NCBI GenBank assembly: GCA_918807975.1
Contig: OU964921.1
Location: forward strand, 45,100,498-45,164,497
DNA: 64,000 nt
Source of the DNA: Aplidium turbinatum
Taxonomy: Eukaryota > Chordata > Ascidiacea > Aplousobranchia > Polyclinidae
Direction of reading: 5' to 3'
The notes under the pieces were generated by a model. It was given only the letters and a program-made list of their open reading frames with translations, searched no databases and had not been told where the DNA came from. A program made the position numbers and the translations under genes. The stretch's first letter is position 1. Every line of letters begins with the position of its first letter. Shown in pieces: positions 1 through 14,100 of the stretch.

Positions 1-3000
1 TGACGCTAACAATTGTCATTAGTTGTGTTTTCCTTCCTTCCTCGTGCATCCCTGAAAGTCAAGTTGAAGATGTTGGAATTTTGGGAAAAATCAATCCTAG
101 CGGCTTAGAATTGCGTGAGTATACATGTCCACTGGCATGAGTGATCATTTGGTAGCATCCATCTCTCTTGTTTGCAGTTTTTAAACAAAACAGCTTCTTG
201 CCTCGAAAAAAAAAGAACGAAATAGTAATGACGTCATAAAGTCTCACGACGGTCACATTTTTTTCTCTTCAAGTGTCTTCCCTTTTTAAGACGTTGACAA
301 TCATTCCTCTCCGCAATCTTTTATTCTTAACCAACATCAACAGACTCAACTAGTTCTGAGTGATGACGTTTAACTGCAACCGCTAGTTGGGAAGCTATAT
401 GTATTTAAGTTTCTAGAGAATAGAATGAACTAACCTCAAACCATGCACTTCCAAGCAGATCTAGGTCAAAGGTCAGCACTCAATTCTTTCCTCCTTGGCC
501 GGGTTACAATATTGAACCCAAAGCAGGGCTTGTTCAGCGTCTGGTAGTTGGTTTCGTGAATAAGTTGGAGCATATGTTAAAAGCTATTTGTTGAACATGT
601 TTTCACAAAGGAGAAACTTTGAACCAATAGCAGAAAACAGAGAACCACTGTTGCAGTATATCCAAGAATATCACCACAATGTACCGTGGTAATCTGGAGA
701 TGGCTTCGTTCCATCAGCAGAAGCAGAAGCTCTTAGCTTACTTTTTGATTCCAATTTGTTTGGGCTTGATCCTAACAGCGTTCGTAAATGAAGTTGAGAT
801 GAGATGTTCCAATGCTTCCATATGCAGCATTCTCGAAGAGAAGACATGATTCGTTTTGTACAAGCAGTATTTTACTTTTATCATCCAAGACGCGCAGAAC
901 ATTTTTATTGATGAAATTAGAATTGCGTCGCTTTGATGTTATTGATAGTAACTATTTAGTTCGATAAAATGTTTAATTATTTCTTTGACTTTCTAGTGAA
1001 TGACATAATTGTTCAAGTTCTCTCAGCTCAAGTTCCCAAAGTCAGTATTCCTGAGATGACTGGAAGTGCCATATGGATGTACCAACTGACCAAGTATGTT
1101 GGATTCGCGTTTTTAATGTTGAGCGCTTTTGATAAATTAACTTCTTGGACTTTGAAGCCGAAACTATGCGACGTCGAAACCACAAATTGAATGTTAATCC
1201 AAATGAGATGAAAAATACAGAACAAAGTTTTCGTAAGCATCCAAAACCCATGTTCACTGTCCAGTAGGCTGCTCATTCTACATACCTAACGGCAGTAACA
1301 ACATACGGGAGATCTGTTGCAACCGTGGAGCGATTCTCCAACCTCAGTATTTCTCCTGTCGAGAATAACTTTCAGTGACAAGTTCATATGGCGTATTTGA
1401 AAAGTGAAATGAAGATGATGATATAATCTTGGTGATGATATATGATCATAATGATGGTGATCCAGTGATGATTTGATAAAAAGATAATTACCTTTTTAGT
1501 CGGATTTAAAGCCCAAGTTGTCGCCTATTTATTTTTTCAGCATAATTAAACTTTAGATGCCAGATGAAAGCAAAATCATCTTTGGTTCTACATGATATTT
1601 TGTTTTTCTAAAGCCAGCCTTCTGTATCTTCATGATTGACCTCTTAAATTGAGAAGGTGAAAGGCAAGGCAAACTTCTTGTATTGTTTCACGTCCAAAGG
1701 CAAATAATAAATTGCTTTAATCCTTGAAATAAATCTGTTTGTGGTTTTATAGTTTTCGAATTGAAGTCTTCCGCATTCCAAGTGCGTCACTTTCTACGTC
1801 ATCCCCAAACATCGTAACAGCTGAGATAGAAGGTGCTTCCTTTTCAATTATTGGACAATTCAAGTTGACAAGAAAAACTCTTTTCTTAAGGTAAGCAACT
1901 TTGCAAAGGTAAGAAAAGATGTTTTGACAGCTTATTCGGATTGCAATCAATGTTTCTTTAATTTATTCTACGAAGGATCATTCGAGAAGGTAGGACTATG
2001 TGCCAGTGATGTAAGCTAGAGATAAAATTTAAGGGGGGTAAAAGTAACTATTGACGAAGCAAGCATTTTAGTATTTCAAATAAAGAGTTTGTTTAAAAAT
2101 ACAGCTACTGAATGCAGCCAAACATTTCTGAAACGTCATTTAACATGTAATATAATGTTATTAAAACATTGTGATAGCATTAAAAAACCTTTTTAGAGAC
2201 GTAGCCTAAAATAGAATTTTGCAAGACGATTCCTCTCCCAAGCCTCCTCGCAGCAACGCCTCTGCCATGTACCAGTCAGGATAAGTCATCAGAATCTGAG
2301 TTTAAAAACGACGGATTTTGCTGCCTGAGTATTGGACCTGCATCTGTCTAGGTATCGAACCCAGGCACACACTGTCAGACACGGCACAAATGGAATAATA
2401 TTCAATCATTCATTTCAATCGTCATGTGCTCGGCCGACGTTAGACTTCCGCTTCAGACAAAATCAGTAATAGGTTTTCTTACTTTATGACGTCAGTCAGT
2501 CAGCTTTCGTATTGGCTTCTAAATAAACGACCCACGTTAACTGCCGCGTTGATGCAACGTTACCTTACGTTCAATGACAGAAAATGATGGGAAATGAGTT
2601 CTCGGATCCACTTTCTCCCTTTTGCCACCAACTTGCTCAATATCGGTCCCTCCTGAAAGGAAGACTATCGATACGAGAGCCTCCACCATTGAGATTTTTT
2701 GGCCAGCAAATACTGTTCTACTAGCTGTCACATAACCTGATCTTCCAGAATATTCTTTCCGAAGTTGAATTTTGCTCCACAAGATGAGGATGTCTTCAAC
2801 TTATTAAAATGTAGGTAGAGGTTTAGGCAGTGTTGCCCAACAGTAGCCTTAGACAGGTTTCGAACCAAGATTGAAAGCAAGCTTTGCATCTGTTCCGCTT
2901 TATCCTTAGTTGCTTGTTTGCAGACGCACAAAAGAAACCGTCGGTTCATTCAGAGGGTCTGCATCAGGAGTTGATTTGTCTGTGGGAATCGCCATTGACA

Positions 3001-6000
3001 AGGACCAAGATGGAAAACCTATGGCAAGTTTATAGTTACTGTTTTGCAAAGGGCTTTAAGCAACTTACTTCTTGTACTTTTAGATATAAAATACTTTTCC
3101 AGACTTGTTGCTGAGTGATAAAATTTATGTATAGAAATGCCTCTCTAGTCCAGGGGTTTTTAACCAGGAGTGCACGCACCACTAAGGGGTGCGAGACCTG
3201 TACCTATGCGGTGCGGGGATGCTGAATTATCAAGGTTTGTTACAATATGACGTAAGAAGCAAAGTCGTTTTTACCAGGTTTCAACAAAAATTTCGAAGTG
3301 TAGGCGACTATTACTCTTCAGCCAATCCTAGGAGGGGGTGCGAGAACTGGTTGGTAATTTCAAGGTGGTGCCGACAAGGCAAAAGGTTAAGAACCGCTGC
3401 TCTAGTCGATATCTAGTCTGAGGAAAAAGGAGTTGAAACGAATTATTTTTTTTTCTTTGTCCTTTTGAAAAATACAAAAATAGAAGTTAAAACTTGTAAA
3501 AACAAAATTACTTTAAATCGTTGCAGCTTACCCTGGAGTCGTGCACGGCTGATATAGGGAAATTGAAACTAAGAGCTTTCGGGGACTCATTTGCAGTGGG
3601 TGTCGTTCAAGTGCTGGATGCGGCCAGTTTTGTTCTGAGGAACTTCTTAGAAGGACTGGTAAGATAACCTCTCCCTCTCTGTGGTATTCGTGAGCTCAAC
3701 ACTCGATTTCGTAAACTGTTTAAGCATTTTACTTGTTTCAATAAAGTGTTTACAAAGATAAATGTTAAATAATGGCTCAAAATGTGGTTGCAAAATGTGA
3801 TATCAATACCGGGTATTCATCGTTTAATAACGTTAAATTTTACTGGTTGGTTGTCTGATAAAAGTGAGCTCGTTAATTCGTTTTGAATGCTTTTGCGTTG
3901 CTGCTGTTTGTATGCCGCTTATTTTTGTACTTTCTTTGTGCTGTTGCTCTTGTGATTCGAATATGGGCATTCTTGTCTGATACAAATAAATAAATAAATA
4001 AAAATCCTGTCACTCACACAACATTACAACCGAACACATTTCTATTTGTAAGTTTTGTTTGAATAATTAAAATTTGGTCTCCATGGTTGTTGTGCTGTGG
4101 TGTTGGTCATGTTGAAGCGAGGGCAGTCGGTTTGATACCCTTCCAAAGCCCATGAGTTTCTCTAGTGTACAATGCAATATGACATCTGTTAACAACATAA
4201 ACATTAAACAATGGTCTAGCTAGAACAAAAACACTCATCAAAGGCTGTAAATAAATTTTCATTTTATCCTACGTCACAAAATGACGTCACAAACGCCAAG
4301 CATCCATCCAATCAGTGAGTGACGTAATGGAAGACTTCTGCTAATGATGACCATAAGTTTCTGCCGCTAGAATGCGCCCCTTGAAGTACATTTTTGGGTA
4401 GAACTGTTGCACTGTATTGCAAGAATAAAAATAAAGATGAGACTAAGTTTTTTAATTTAGCTTGCAAAGGAGGAGAGTGGTTTGCCACCAACTTATGCCT
4501 ACACCTGACCAAGCATACAATAGAAACAGTTGATAATATTGTTCCTAATCATTATGTCATAGATTTGTCCACAAATAAATCTCTCAGTGAATGAAAGACT
4601 CGACGAGATCTTGGCCAAATTCAATCGTAAGTAGCGAGAAATACATATAAATTTTCAGTTATTTAACTAACTTACAATTCAAGCGTTGAAACACCCGAAT
4701 CTTCCAGACAAGAGACAGAACGTATGCTAAAAATCCAAAAACAACACGGGGCAAGTTGCAACGTTCATCTGGTGAAAGTAAAAGCAAAGACCAACAAGTT
4801 GATTTATTGCTCCACTGTCCTTTCGCGCATCATGATTCATGACACCTTCAACCGCGGTGCGCAGTGCATAACTTTGTAAATGTTATTTTCTATGTTATTC
4901 GCTCTGAGAATGCGCATTGTGATGATGCGCGAAACGTCAGTGAAGCAATAAGTCAACTTATTTGTCTTTTCTTTTAATTTCACTTTCATCAGATGAACGT
5001 TGCAACTAGTGCTTGAAACGATAAATATCCCAATGAACCCAGAAACTTTTCAGTATTTAACATGACATTGTAAAGCTTTGTTCAACATGGTCCACTACTC
5101 TCAAAGTTCTTCCATATTGTAAAATAAATAATCTAAGAAAAACTATATAACATAATTATTGAACATAACTGTCAACTTGTCTTTTTAGTGTATTTCAAAA
5201 ATGACGCCGATTTATAAATTTACAAATAAATTTATTGAAAATTCAGCTATTTTGCCTTTGCCGCTGAATACAAGCATCGATATTAGCCTTGTGCGCTCTC
5301 CAGTGATGGTCTCCAACTCGGCTGAACTCGCCTTTAGTGGGCGCTGCTTTCCAACAGACTTTCCAAACTTACGGTGAGTCCCACTGAGTGACACCGTCAA
5401 AATGTTTCGTGTAAAGAAATTAGTTACATTACAACGTGATTACGCTTTGATAACTAAATGCAGGGGTAAGATGATCTGGCAATGAAAATGAATTTTCGGC
5501 TACAAATTAAGAGTTTGAAGACAACACCTGGAGTCGCATGTTATTTGTTTATCTTTCAAGTTTTAACCAAACGAACAATCTGTCAACGAATGTATTCCTC
5601 CAATCTGTCAACGAATGTATTCCCCCAAGCTTTCCTTATCATGGCATATCAACTTCACAAGTCATGATAAAAACTAATCGATTGCTTGTTTGATGAAATG
5701 ATTGATTGTAAGGAACTTTCCCCTTGAAAGTCGAACCGACAAAGCTTCTTTGGAAGGTTATACCTGACACCTTCACATACTTGTACAAGCTTTCAACCAC
5801 TGACGCAAGGCCGGTACCGAGATTGACAAAATAAAGTTTTCACTTGATGTTTGTAAAATGTTCCATCAACTAGGTTCCGCTCCATGGAGAGCAGTCCTTG
5901 AAATGCGTTGCTCAAGTGCACACCCCGAGAGTCGAACCAGCGCCATTGGATGTTGAAGTTTTATCGTTAACCAAGTCGGGCGTTTAACCGACTACGCTAT

Positions 6001-9000
6001 CAGGATCAAGAAACCTGTCATCTGGTATCTTGAAGAACACAATTATCAATCGAGTTGTCAAAATCTATTTTCTAGTTTCAACATCACACAATCGTCTCTG
6101 ACGTCAGTGGAAGATGACAGCGCGCGAATGTTCCAAGTCGTAGTCAGCGAATACGTCATAAACACGTTTCTGGCGTCAGTCTTACGTCATAAACTGTTTC
6201 GACAATCTATAACACAAGCAGAGGTACAATGTTGTTTTTAAAATAACTTTTAATACTGTCATCTCATGACGGGGAAGATACTTTTCATGAATGACGAAAC
6301 AATACATGCACCAAGTTATATATTTTCGTTGGAACGTGTTTTATGTTTGATTTTGAAATCATGAAATATATTTAGTAATATGCACCGTGGTACAGGATGC
6401 ATCATTTGAGATATTTGTTTATGCTGAAACAAATATTTCTTGATACGACTGATATCAGCACCAGTAACCACCCCTGATTTGAAAGAGCTTGTACTGAAGG
6501 TGCGAATCTCAATACTTTGAGAAAAGTCTGAATTGCAGACGCAAATTTAGTTTCAAAGAAACGAAAATATTGAGAGACGGCATCTTTGATGAAGTTCAAA
6601 CCCGAAGCTTGTTTGTGACGTCACTGACAAGCAAAAACATGTCCTGGAAGATTTGGAAGCGGGTTCGAGGATTGCCCAGAACTGTAATGCCGACCCTAAC
6701 CTAATGCCGAACTTAACCTTTTTTGAAATTCGAAGCATGATCAAAAGCGACATCGTCAGAATTATCGTGGCCTGGATGACCAAACAATGCAATAGGTGCT
6801 GAGCACTTGATGGTGTCTCAAACTCAAACTGCTCTGAGGGTCAAATGAACATTAGTAAATTAACCTGAGGGCCGCAATACACATTAAGACGTCAATAAAG
6901 AAAATAGTTAAGACGTAATAAAAATGTAGTAAACACACCAAGAACGTTAGATCGCAAGAAAAAGTAGTAAGAACAAAGAGATGGAAAACATTGTACGAAA
7001 AGAAAAAAAAAAAAGCAAACGAAACGACGGACCTGGAGAGTAAAAATCTTGCAATTAACTTTCAAAGGCGCGGAAAAACTAAGCTCTTGAAGAGCTGACT
7101 TTGAACAGCAAATACCAAGGTTACTACATGTCATTGTGGTGTAATAATACAAGTTTCTCTCACGCCATAAAATCGCGCTACAATTGTGCTAAACAGTTGC
7201 CTGAAGTTGATGGGCATCTTCAGATTTTTTGAGCAATTTTAAAGTGGATTTTATCTTTCCAAATTGATAGAAAAAATATTCACTCTAATTGTTAATTATT
7301 TCAAAGTTGCATGGCAGGCCGCACCAAAAGTCCTCGCGGGCCACGTGTTTGAGACCCCTGAGCTACAGTGTGTTGGAACTCGAACCTGCAAATACGTCAT
7401 AAACAATTTTGAAGCCTTTTTTTCATAACGATAACAAAGTGATAACTATTATGTTTGTTTAGTTGAATGACGCCATCAACTTCGATGTGTCCGCACGAGT
7501 GCTTTCTTACGTCATACATTCACTAATTCCGTACATTGGCAAGTGAGTGGGGTATCCCTTAAGCTGAAAATATGTTTGTATCTTCAATCGTTGGTTGCCG
7601 AATCTAGAAAAGTTCTGTGATTTCCATTTCCAACTTTTTCAAAAATTTGAAATTCCATTTGTACAAAAATTTCAAATCAAGTACGAAACCACCCTTATAA
7701 AAAAAAAGCGTTTATACAAGAAAAAAGATCTGCCCATAATGAAAATAGACTTCTGAGGCCAAAGTAGTTACTTTTTTGTATTAATGGCGCATGATTTCAT
7801 TTCATCTTGCAGACCATTACGATTTTCTGCCAACCCTTCCCGTACCCCGGTTGCTAGTTTCTTGGACGATTTTATCGACGTTTCTCTTGGCTACAAGTTC
7901 CTCATTCAAGTAGATTTGGGAAACGGATCATACTTTGACGCCCTCAGAATCAACTTGGTGAGCGGTCTTGGTTCGGCTTCGAAAATCAACAAAATTGAAA
8001 AGAAAAAATGAGAAAATCTAATAAACCACGATTCCAACATTTTAATTGTTTTCAGTTTTTGTCATTAACGTCTGGGACCAGAAGTGGATCTAGCAAACAT
8101 CCTTAGGGTGGGGAAAGGGCGATTTTAACACAAAAAATGATGTGTATGTCTACATTAATCCACATTAATCGCAATACCCAAACTTTAGGAGTCAGTGGAC
8201 TCTTCTTACATTGACGGTTGAGCAGCGCAATAAGTAATTTCCTACCAAATTATGTATTTAAACCGAAACTATCAAAAAAACTCAATATACTTTTTTTTTA
8301 CAGATATTCGACCCAGTTAGACCAAAACTTTTGTCCCTTGGTGCATTTTTCAGCAGACTGACAAATACGCCAATACAATACGCATAGCCTGAAAAGTTGT
8401 TAATGATATTTATCCTGCATTCACAGGATTTGACTGACAAATGTATCCCACAATTCACAGGCTATTAACATAACCGGAAGTGTTGAAGCGGACGACAACG
8501 TCATATCCGGTCGTTTTGATGCAATCAACGTCACAGTTCTCGAATCAGGGAGTTTACCTTCAGCATTCCTGGAATCGATCATCAGTGGAGTGGTGGACAG
8601 GGAGGTGATCCCGAGACTCAACAGTAAGTTCGACTCTGAAGACAAGACGCGTTTTTATGATGAAACAATTGAAAATACACATCGCACACAAAAATTACAC
8701 AGATATCGAAAAACTGTTGCTTGGGGCCATTGTGAATTAGCCTTATGAAAATGCTGCAAATAATAAACATCACGAATCATTTCATTTCAATTTGCTTATT
8801 TAAAAGGTCATACAATAATTTAAGTGTTACTCAAATGCATAATCTTCAAACTTTACCGGTTGGTGGTTTTCAAACATATCTTGCAGTTGAAGGGCATATT
8901 CTCAAATCCTCCCCACAGCGTCATCAATATTGAGATGCGGTTGCCATGGTAGGCTATTCACTGCATATTTTAATCTTGTGACTTTGTAGACCTGACAACT

Positions 9001-9377
9001 ACTGGATTGAAAATCCCTTCTTTCTACGGCTTCCAGATGCGCAACGCTCAGTTAAAGATCAAAGAGGTAACATCTCCAATTGATTTTAGGACAATTATTA
9101 CAAAATAAAACAAATTCTTTCAAACAGATAAAAAATCTTCAACTACCACTCTCTCGATTTGTGTTTCTGACGTAACAAAAGAATTCTTTTTAGCGTCGGT
9201 ACAACCAAGACTCCGTTAAATATTTAGCGTTTTCAAGTAAAGGTGTATTTTCAATTTCAATCTCAAAGTTGCATTCCCAAGATTAAGAACGAAAGTTGAT
9301 CGATTAATTTATTTTTTTCATTGATGATTTTTTCACAGAATTCTTTTGAAATCAGCGGTGATGTGATGCGCGCATGA
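1..9377 (+). CDS. BPI/LBP-family lipid-binding protein, gene 1 (5' edge at window start)
   Basis: Secreted bactericidal permeability-increasing / LPS-binding family protein; in animals these bind lipopolysaccharide or other lipids with two boomerang-shaped TULIP domains. Exons I place: 3-114, 997-1093, 1753-1890, 2924-3023, 3527-3658, 4563-4626, 5247-5373, 6076-6223, 7463-7542, 7813-7957, 8461-8623, 8990-9066, 9339-9377 (TGA). The frame stays open across all junctions, giving about 473 residues, close to the family's 450-490. Exon 1 looks like a signal peptide. The window begins with TGACG, so the ATG probably starts one base before it. The two cysteines of the conserved N-domain disulfide fall in exons 5 (LTLESC) and 6 (ICPQ). 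Exons 9-13 form the C-terminal domain. Intron 4 has a GC-AG donor (ATG|GCAAGT). Every exon has a partner in the downstream gene. Introns hold a hAT MITE, a palindromic repeat and a SINE. BPI and LBP cannot be told apart from sequence alone. Confidence 0.92.
3151..3399. mobile_element. hAT-type MITE in intron 4 of BPI gene 1
   Basis: This 249-bp element has inverted ends (CAGGGGTTTTTAACC at the left, GGTTAAGAACCGCTG at the right) and a perfect 8-bp target duplication, CTCTAGTC, at 3143-3150 and 3400-3407. An 8-bp duplication with CAG...CTG ends is typical of hAT. It has no coding capacity. Confidence 0.9.
4754..5007. repeat. Palindromic repeat with about 70-bp inverted arms
   Basis: The left arm starts AGTTGCAACGTTCATCTG and the right arm ends with its complement. 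Both arms continue through an AAGTTGA/TCAACTT core. Near the right arm is the phrase GATGATGCGCGAAACGTC, which resembles the core words of a hammerhead ribozyme. It lies in intron 6 of BPI gene 1. It may be a MITE or the terminal repeat of a Penelope-like element. Confidence 0.6.
5695..6007 (-). repeat. tRNA-derived SINE (main family of this window), intron 7 of BPI gene 1
   Basis: On the minus strand the 5' end is tRNA-like, with an A-box-like GTTAAACGCCCGACTTGG region and a B-box GGTTCGACTCTCGG. A family body follows, with the shared blocks GGACTGCTCTCCAT, GGAATA..., CGGTxACCGGCC and AAGCTTG. The same body recurs at 16150-16800, 20979-21243, 32175-32487 and about 51310-51550. This copy is diverged from the others. 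Confidence 0.8.
6805..7362. mobile_element. Decayed hAT-type non-autonomous element, intron 8 of BPI gene 1
   Basis: The inner ends are inverted: GTGTCTCAAAC at about 6812 and GTTTGAGACCCCTG ending near 7362. The sub-terminal phrases (CTGCTCTGAGGG, GAGGGCCGCAATAC, GCGGGCCACGTG) are the kind seen in other hAT MITEs. A partial copy of the left end is at 53090-53170. The target duplication is not clear, so the outer limits are approximate. Confidence 0.6.
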
Positions 9378-11145
9378 TTCGATCTACGAAGCTGCAACTG
9401 CCAAACTGGACACAACCCTTTAAAACTGCTATTTTTCTCATGTTGTTTGTGGCAGCAATACACAACGTGCATGTTACATTCACGTAAAATTACATGAAAC
9501 CAACATAACAGCTGCCTTTCCGAAAGTTTTTGAGAAACATATTTGTTTTGATTGTGCTTGAGGTTTGAGGTTCCAGCTGGGGTGGGTTGGTGATCTGGTA
9601 CAAGACTCATCTAACTAAATGTTATCGTGTTATTTATTGTCGCTCTACAACAGCTAAGGTCTTTTAGCGACAGGGCTCATATTTAATTTTTACCAGGCTT
9701 ACGATATCATCACATTATTACCCGACTTATTCTCACTTATTCTACCAGACATAATGCAAGACAGAACGGAATCGGTACCGTTTTTAAAGTCTTCGGTTTG
9801 ACCCGAACAGAAATCGATCTCAAATCTCTAGCACTAGAGCCGAATGCAAAACCACTGAGCTGGTTACAAGACCAGATAACAGCAGAGTTACAAATTTAGA
9901 TCGGTATCACGTACAATGTCATTCGTTGTCTTAAAGCGTGTCCGTGAGCGAAAAGAAAGACCAAGCAAGAAAAATTAGACCTTTTTACATTAATTAATTC
10001 ATTAATTCAACGTATGCAGACGATAATCTAAAACGCGACAAACTGTGCTTGCTTTGGCATCAACTGCAATCGTCACTTTCTTGTCCATATTTTGGGTTAT
10101 AATACGTCATTGACAGCACAAATGTGATTGGGCTACTTGGTTGCGTTTCATCTACCAACAAAATCTGATCCAACATCTGCAGACGTTATCAATGTAAAAA
10201 TATTTTGTTGTCTGGATGGTTCAGATGCTGATGACATACCTGCCTGACCGGTGATGATTGCTGGAGCATAGAAAACTTGAACTAACATTTTTAAACAAAG
10301 CAGCGATTTAAAAACCTGAGCTTGTAAAAGGTTTTGTCTTTGATTCATTGAAGCATGACCGCCATGTAGCATTGGAATGATGTAGAAAACGCTTCTTTTA
10401 TCGCGCATTGACGCGCTATCCGCCAAGAAGGTTTCATTTGTGCATGACGATAAACGACGTGAAAAGCCACTCAGACTATTCGGCCACGAATAAAGTTAAG
10501 TTGAGATTCAAAACCCTTTCAGTTCTGTTTTGTTTTCTTACAAATGAATTTAGATATAAGCAACAAATATGATCAAACAGCAAATCACGCGCGAACCTAA
10601 ACTGTCAGACCTTAAGAAGCAGGCAACCAAAATATCTGCAGGGTTGTGGTAAGTTTAAAATCATGACATCAACGAAATTGTCAAGAGGAAGGGTCAGTCT
10701 TTGCAAAGGTTTAACTTATCTAAAAACAATAATTGCTAACATCTGAAAAAGCTTTTGTCAGAATAGCCTCGGACACAAAACGTAGGCTGAGCTTTTCACT
10801 TGTGTTAGTTTGTAGAACTGTTCGTTACGGAAATGTTTTGAAGGAATTCGGTTCGCCGCAGAATTCTTTTTCTTTGTGTGTCATGTGCAGTGTGTCTATA
10901 AGCAATGTCGAACAATCGTTTGTGAGGAGCAACGGTGCTAAGATGTGCCACTGTGCCAAAGTGTGTGTCCCGAAGTTATCATTGTACCACAGCTCGAAAC
11001 AATTGTTGGAAAACACTGGGCTAGAGTTAGATTTTTTTTTATTTTTCTTCAGTAGTGTTGTAAAATTCAAGTGTTATGCATCATGCGGTGAAGTGATGTT
11101 GGCATTTGCTCAAATCAATTTATAAATCATACTCCAAATTGTGGG
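9378..11145. other. Intergenic region between the two BPI genes
   Basis: I see no convincing gene here. A weak tRNA-like stretch on the minus strand near 9785-9895 (CAGCTCAGTGGTTTTGC) may be an old SINE. A 130-codon open frame at 10733-11125 just upstream of BPI gene 2 shows no recognisable motif and is probably promoter or leader DNA. Confidence 0.5.
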
Positions 11146-14100
11146 ATGACTGCCCCTTACATTTGGGTAGCAAAAGCTGCAGTTTTCCTCCTCTTATTGC
11201 ATTGCAATGCTGGCGGCCAGGTGTCAGAAGGAATCGTCGCTCGACTCAATCGCGATGGATTCGACTATTGTGAGTGAAAGTTGGTTTTCTGTGAAACTCC
11301 CAGATTTTTTAAAATCATTCATCTGCAATTTTATGAAACCCACCAACATCACAATTGAATAATTTCATTGCTTTATTAACGTTTCGTCCACCATGCCAAT
11401 CAGCATCTTTAAGGCCTCAAAGTCTGGAAGATATGGACGAAGGTGTCGGAGATGATCCCAACGGCAGCCAAACAACAATAAATGAACCGACTGGAAATTG
11501 CTCAACAATAACAACAACAATAGTAACAACCATCATCTTCATAACAATTGAGTGTTTAAATATCTAAACCGCTATTTATAGTTTTTGTTTCAGTGAAAGA
11601 CGCCTTTGCAGAATACGCGAGGTCAATAATCAAAGATGTCAAATTTCCGAATGTTGAGGGGAGACGGCCGATCCATTACAAGCTTCAAGAGTGAGTAACT
11701 CCTTGTGACGTCACTTTATGTGCTCGATAAATGAAACAAAGTATCGAGAAGTAGGCCAAACAATCAAAATTGTTTCAAGTGCATTAGATCAGTTCACTGC
11801 TTTGGCACTGATTTGCTTTTTACATAACTTCCAAAATTTATTTTATCAGTTTTCTTCCTTAATATTCCTACGCCTGAAGTTCTTGACGCTGTTTCTCCCG
11901 CCTGCCTTCAAAAGTTTATTTCACCCTCTTCAACTTTTTCAATTCAGATTTTAAGCATTTTCGATGTAGTTTATGCATTTTCCCCCGGTAATTTCACCCT
12001 GGGTAAGAATCCTTGCTCAAAACTTATAAGGACTGAACGGAAATGTTCATTTATTTATTTCAGCTTAAAAATCCAGGACTTTAATTTTGGAAGCACTTCC
12101 TTAGAACCAGTCGTTCCAAATATGGTGGAAGCTAAAATCTCAGATGCGACACTTTCTGTTACTGGGACTTGGTCGAAGTGGTAAGCTAAACTTCATAAGA
12201 ACATTATTATCATCATTATTAGTTATTATTGCCGATGATCATCATTTGTTTGCATTTTATTTCTCAAGTTTTTGAAATTATAGATGAAAAATGTGGTGGA
12301 ATAAACTAATCATGTCATAAGCGTGGGTTCGATTCCCGCGGTCGCCATTGTGTTGCAACTACACTTTACCTTTATATTGTATCTTTGAGTGGAGTGGCGG
12401 CCACATCCATCACACAATGTCACCAACAATCAGCATGACACTGACTAATTATGACATCAGAAATGGCGCTCAACAGCTTGTCCATAACGGTCAAGCACCT
12501 TGAAGATGAAAAAATAACATTACCTTGCCGCAGGTTGTCGTTCGAAGTGTCGGCGAGCATGGTGTCGGTTGTCATGGAAGTTGAGATGGGCGTCGGCACC
12601 GATGGAAAGCCGACGGTGAGGCGATATGCATTATGACGTGTTGAACAATAAAAATCTTCTAAAACTTGTACTAAGAATCGTTTAGACGCAAAATTGCGCG
12701 TCCACAGCAAAGACACAGTTTCAACCTGCGCTCAAACGAACTTTTATCACCAGAAGTGACAGTGATACTTCGGACAAGATACTTAACAGACGTCGAACAA
12801 TATAGCGACTTTGGCAGCGTGAAGTCTGTTTGTTGAACAGGCCATCGAACTGGTTGTCCTCCCATCTCATCTTGGCTCAACATTCTTGTTTCAGCTCGCT
12901 TCAAGAGAATGCACAGCTAAGATCGGAGAGTTTAATTTAAAAGCAAAGAACGATATATCCAACCTCTATGGCTTAATGATCTCAATAGCGAGATCTTATG
13001 CTAAGAATATGTTCGAAACGAAACTGGTACGTAATAGTATGATGTCAGTGAAAGTCCTTTTCATTTTATTAAAACATGAACTTTCTATTTCATTTTGCAT
13101 TTTGTTCATATCATAAATGTTAATGTTTGTAATATGAGGCACTGTTGTTTGTATTTGCAATGCAATGCGGCTGATGAGCTATGTTTCCAAGTATGAACAA
13201 AGAACGTTCAATCGTTTATGGATTTTCAAGCAATGAAATATTCGTGGATCACATATTTTCTTGCTTTATTCAGCATTTTGTTTTAATGTTTTAACTTAAT
13301 TTTCAGATTTGTCCAATTCTGCAAAATCAAGTCTCTACTTGCTCCAAGGATTATCATGAACACGGAGATGGTAAAACAACTTTCAAATAACTTTAGTAAT
13401 TTTATAAAAAGTAAACTTCTATGAAACATAGAAATAAATAAAATCAGGTAAGATTAGTAACTGATATAAATGCTTTCGAAGCAGCAAAGTCGGCTTCTTC
13501 TTCAGTATTTTAAGTTATATCGTTTTTATGATGAAACCTATGGATTGACAGAAAACAGCGTAGATTTTGAAAACAAAGCACCATGCTTTAGACACTGCTA
13601 TTGCAATTTGCCGTCTGGTTGACCTCTAGTTGGTTGGAATTAGCCGAGTAATGTCAGTTGGTCCAATTACTAAGACAAACGACAATATTTAAATGTTGTG
13701 TTTCTTAAGTTTTCGCTTCTTTTTTCCTTGGAACAATTATTGACATGACACTGGTGCGACCTCCTGTGGCGGAAAATGACGTTCTCAAGTTGTATTTGAG
13801 CGGGAAGTGTTCCGGTCCAACGAACCTCTCTATGACGTAAGCGCGTGGTAGATTTTAAATTTTTGAAATATAATTGTCAGGAATTTAAATCTTAGAAGTA
13901 CAACTGTGATGTGCAGTTGAAGTTAGGACGTAGAGATCAGCAAAAAATTACGTGTTGTGATTATGATTATGGCTTAACAATCGCAATATCGCTTTTGTGG
14001 CTTGACTGCATGGTCCTGACTGCAATGCGACATTGTACTGCGCAACATTCCGAAATTTATTGATTATTTGGTTTATTTCTTTTTCTTCCATCCCACAACA

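Noticed and set aside
10733-11125. 130-codon open frame upstream of BPI gene 2
   Set aside because: No motif, no splice or paralogue support, and it ends 20 bp before the BPI start codon; it fits an untranslated or promoter region better.
12300-12350. tRNA-like B-box (GGGTTCGATTCCCGC) suggesting a tRNA gene
   Set aside because: No convincing A-box or acceptor-stem pairing upstream; probably a SINE remnant in intron 3 of BPI gene 2.
12451-12636. 61-codon frame around exon 4 of BPI gene 2 with an upstream ATG
   Set aside because: The phase and paralogue comparison place the acceptor at 12534, so the upstream part is intron.
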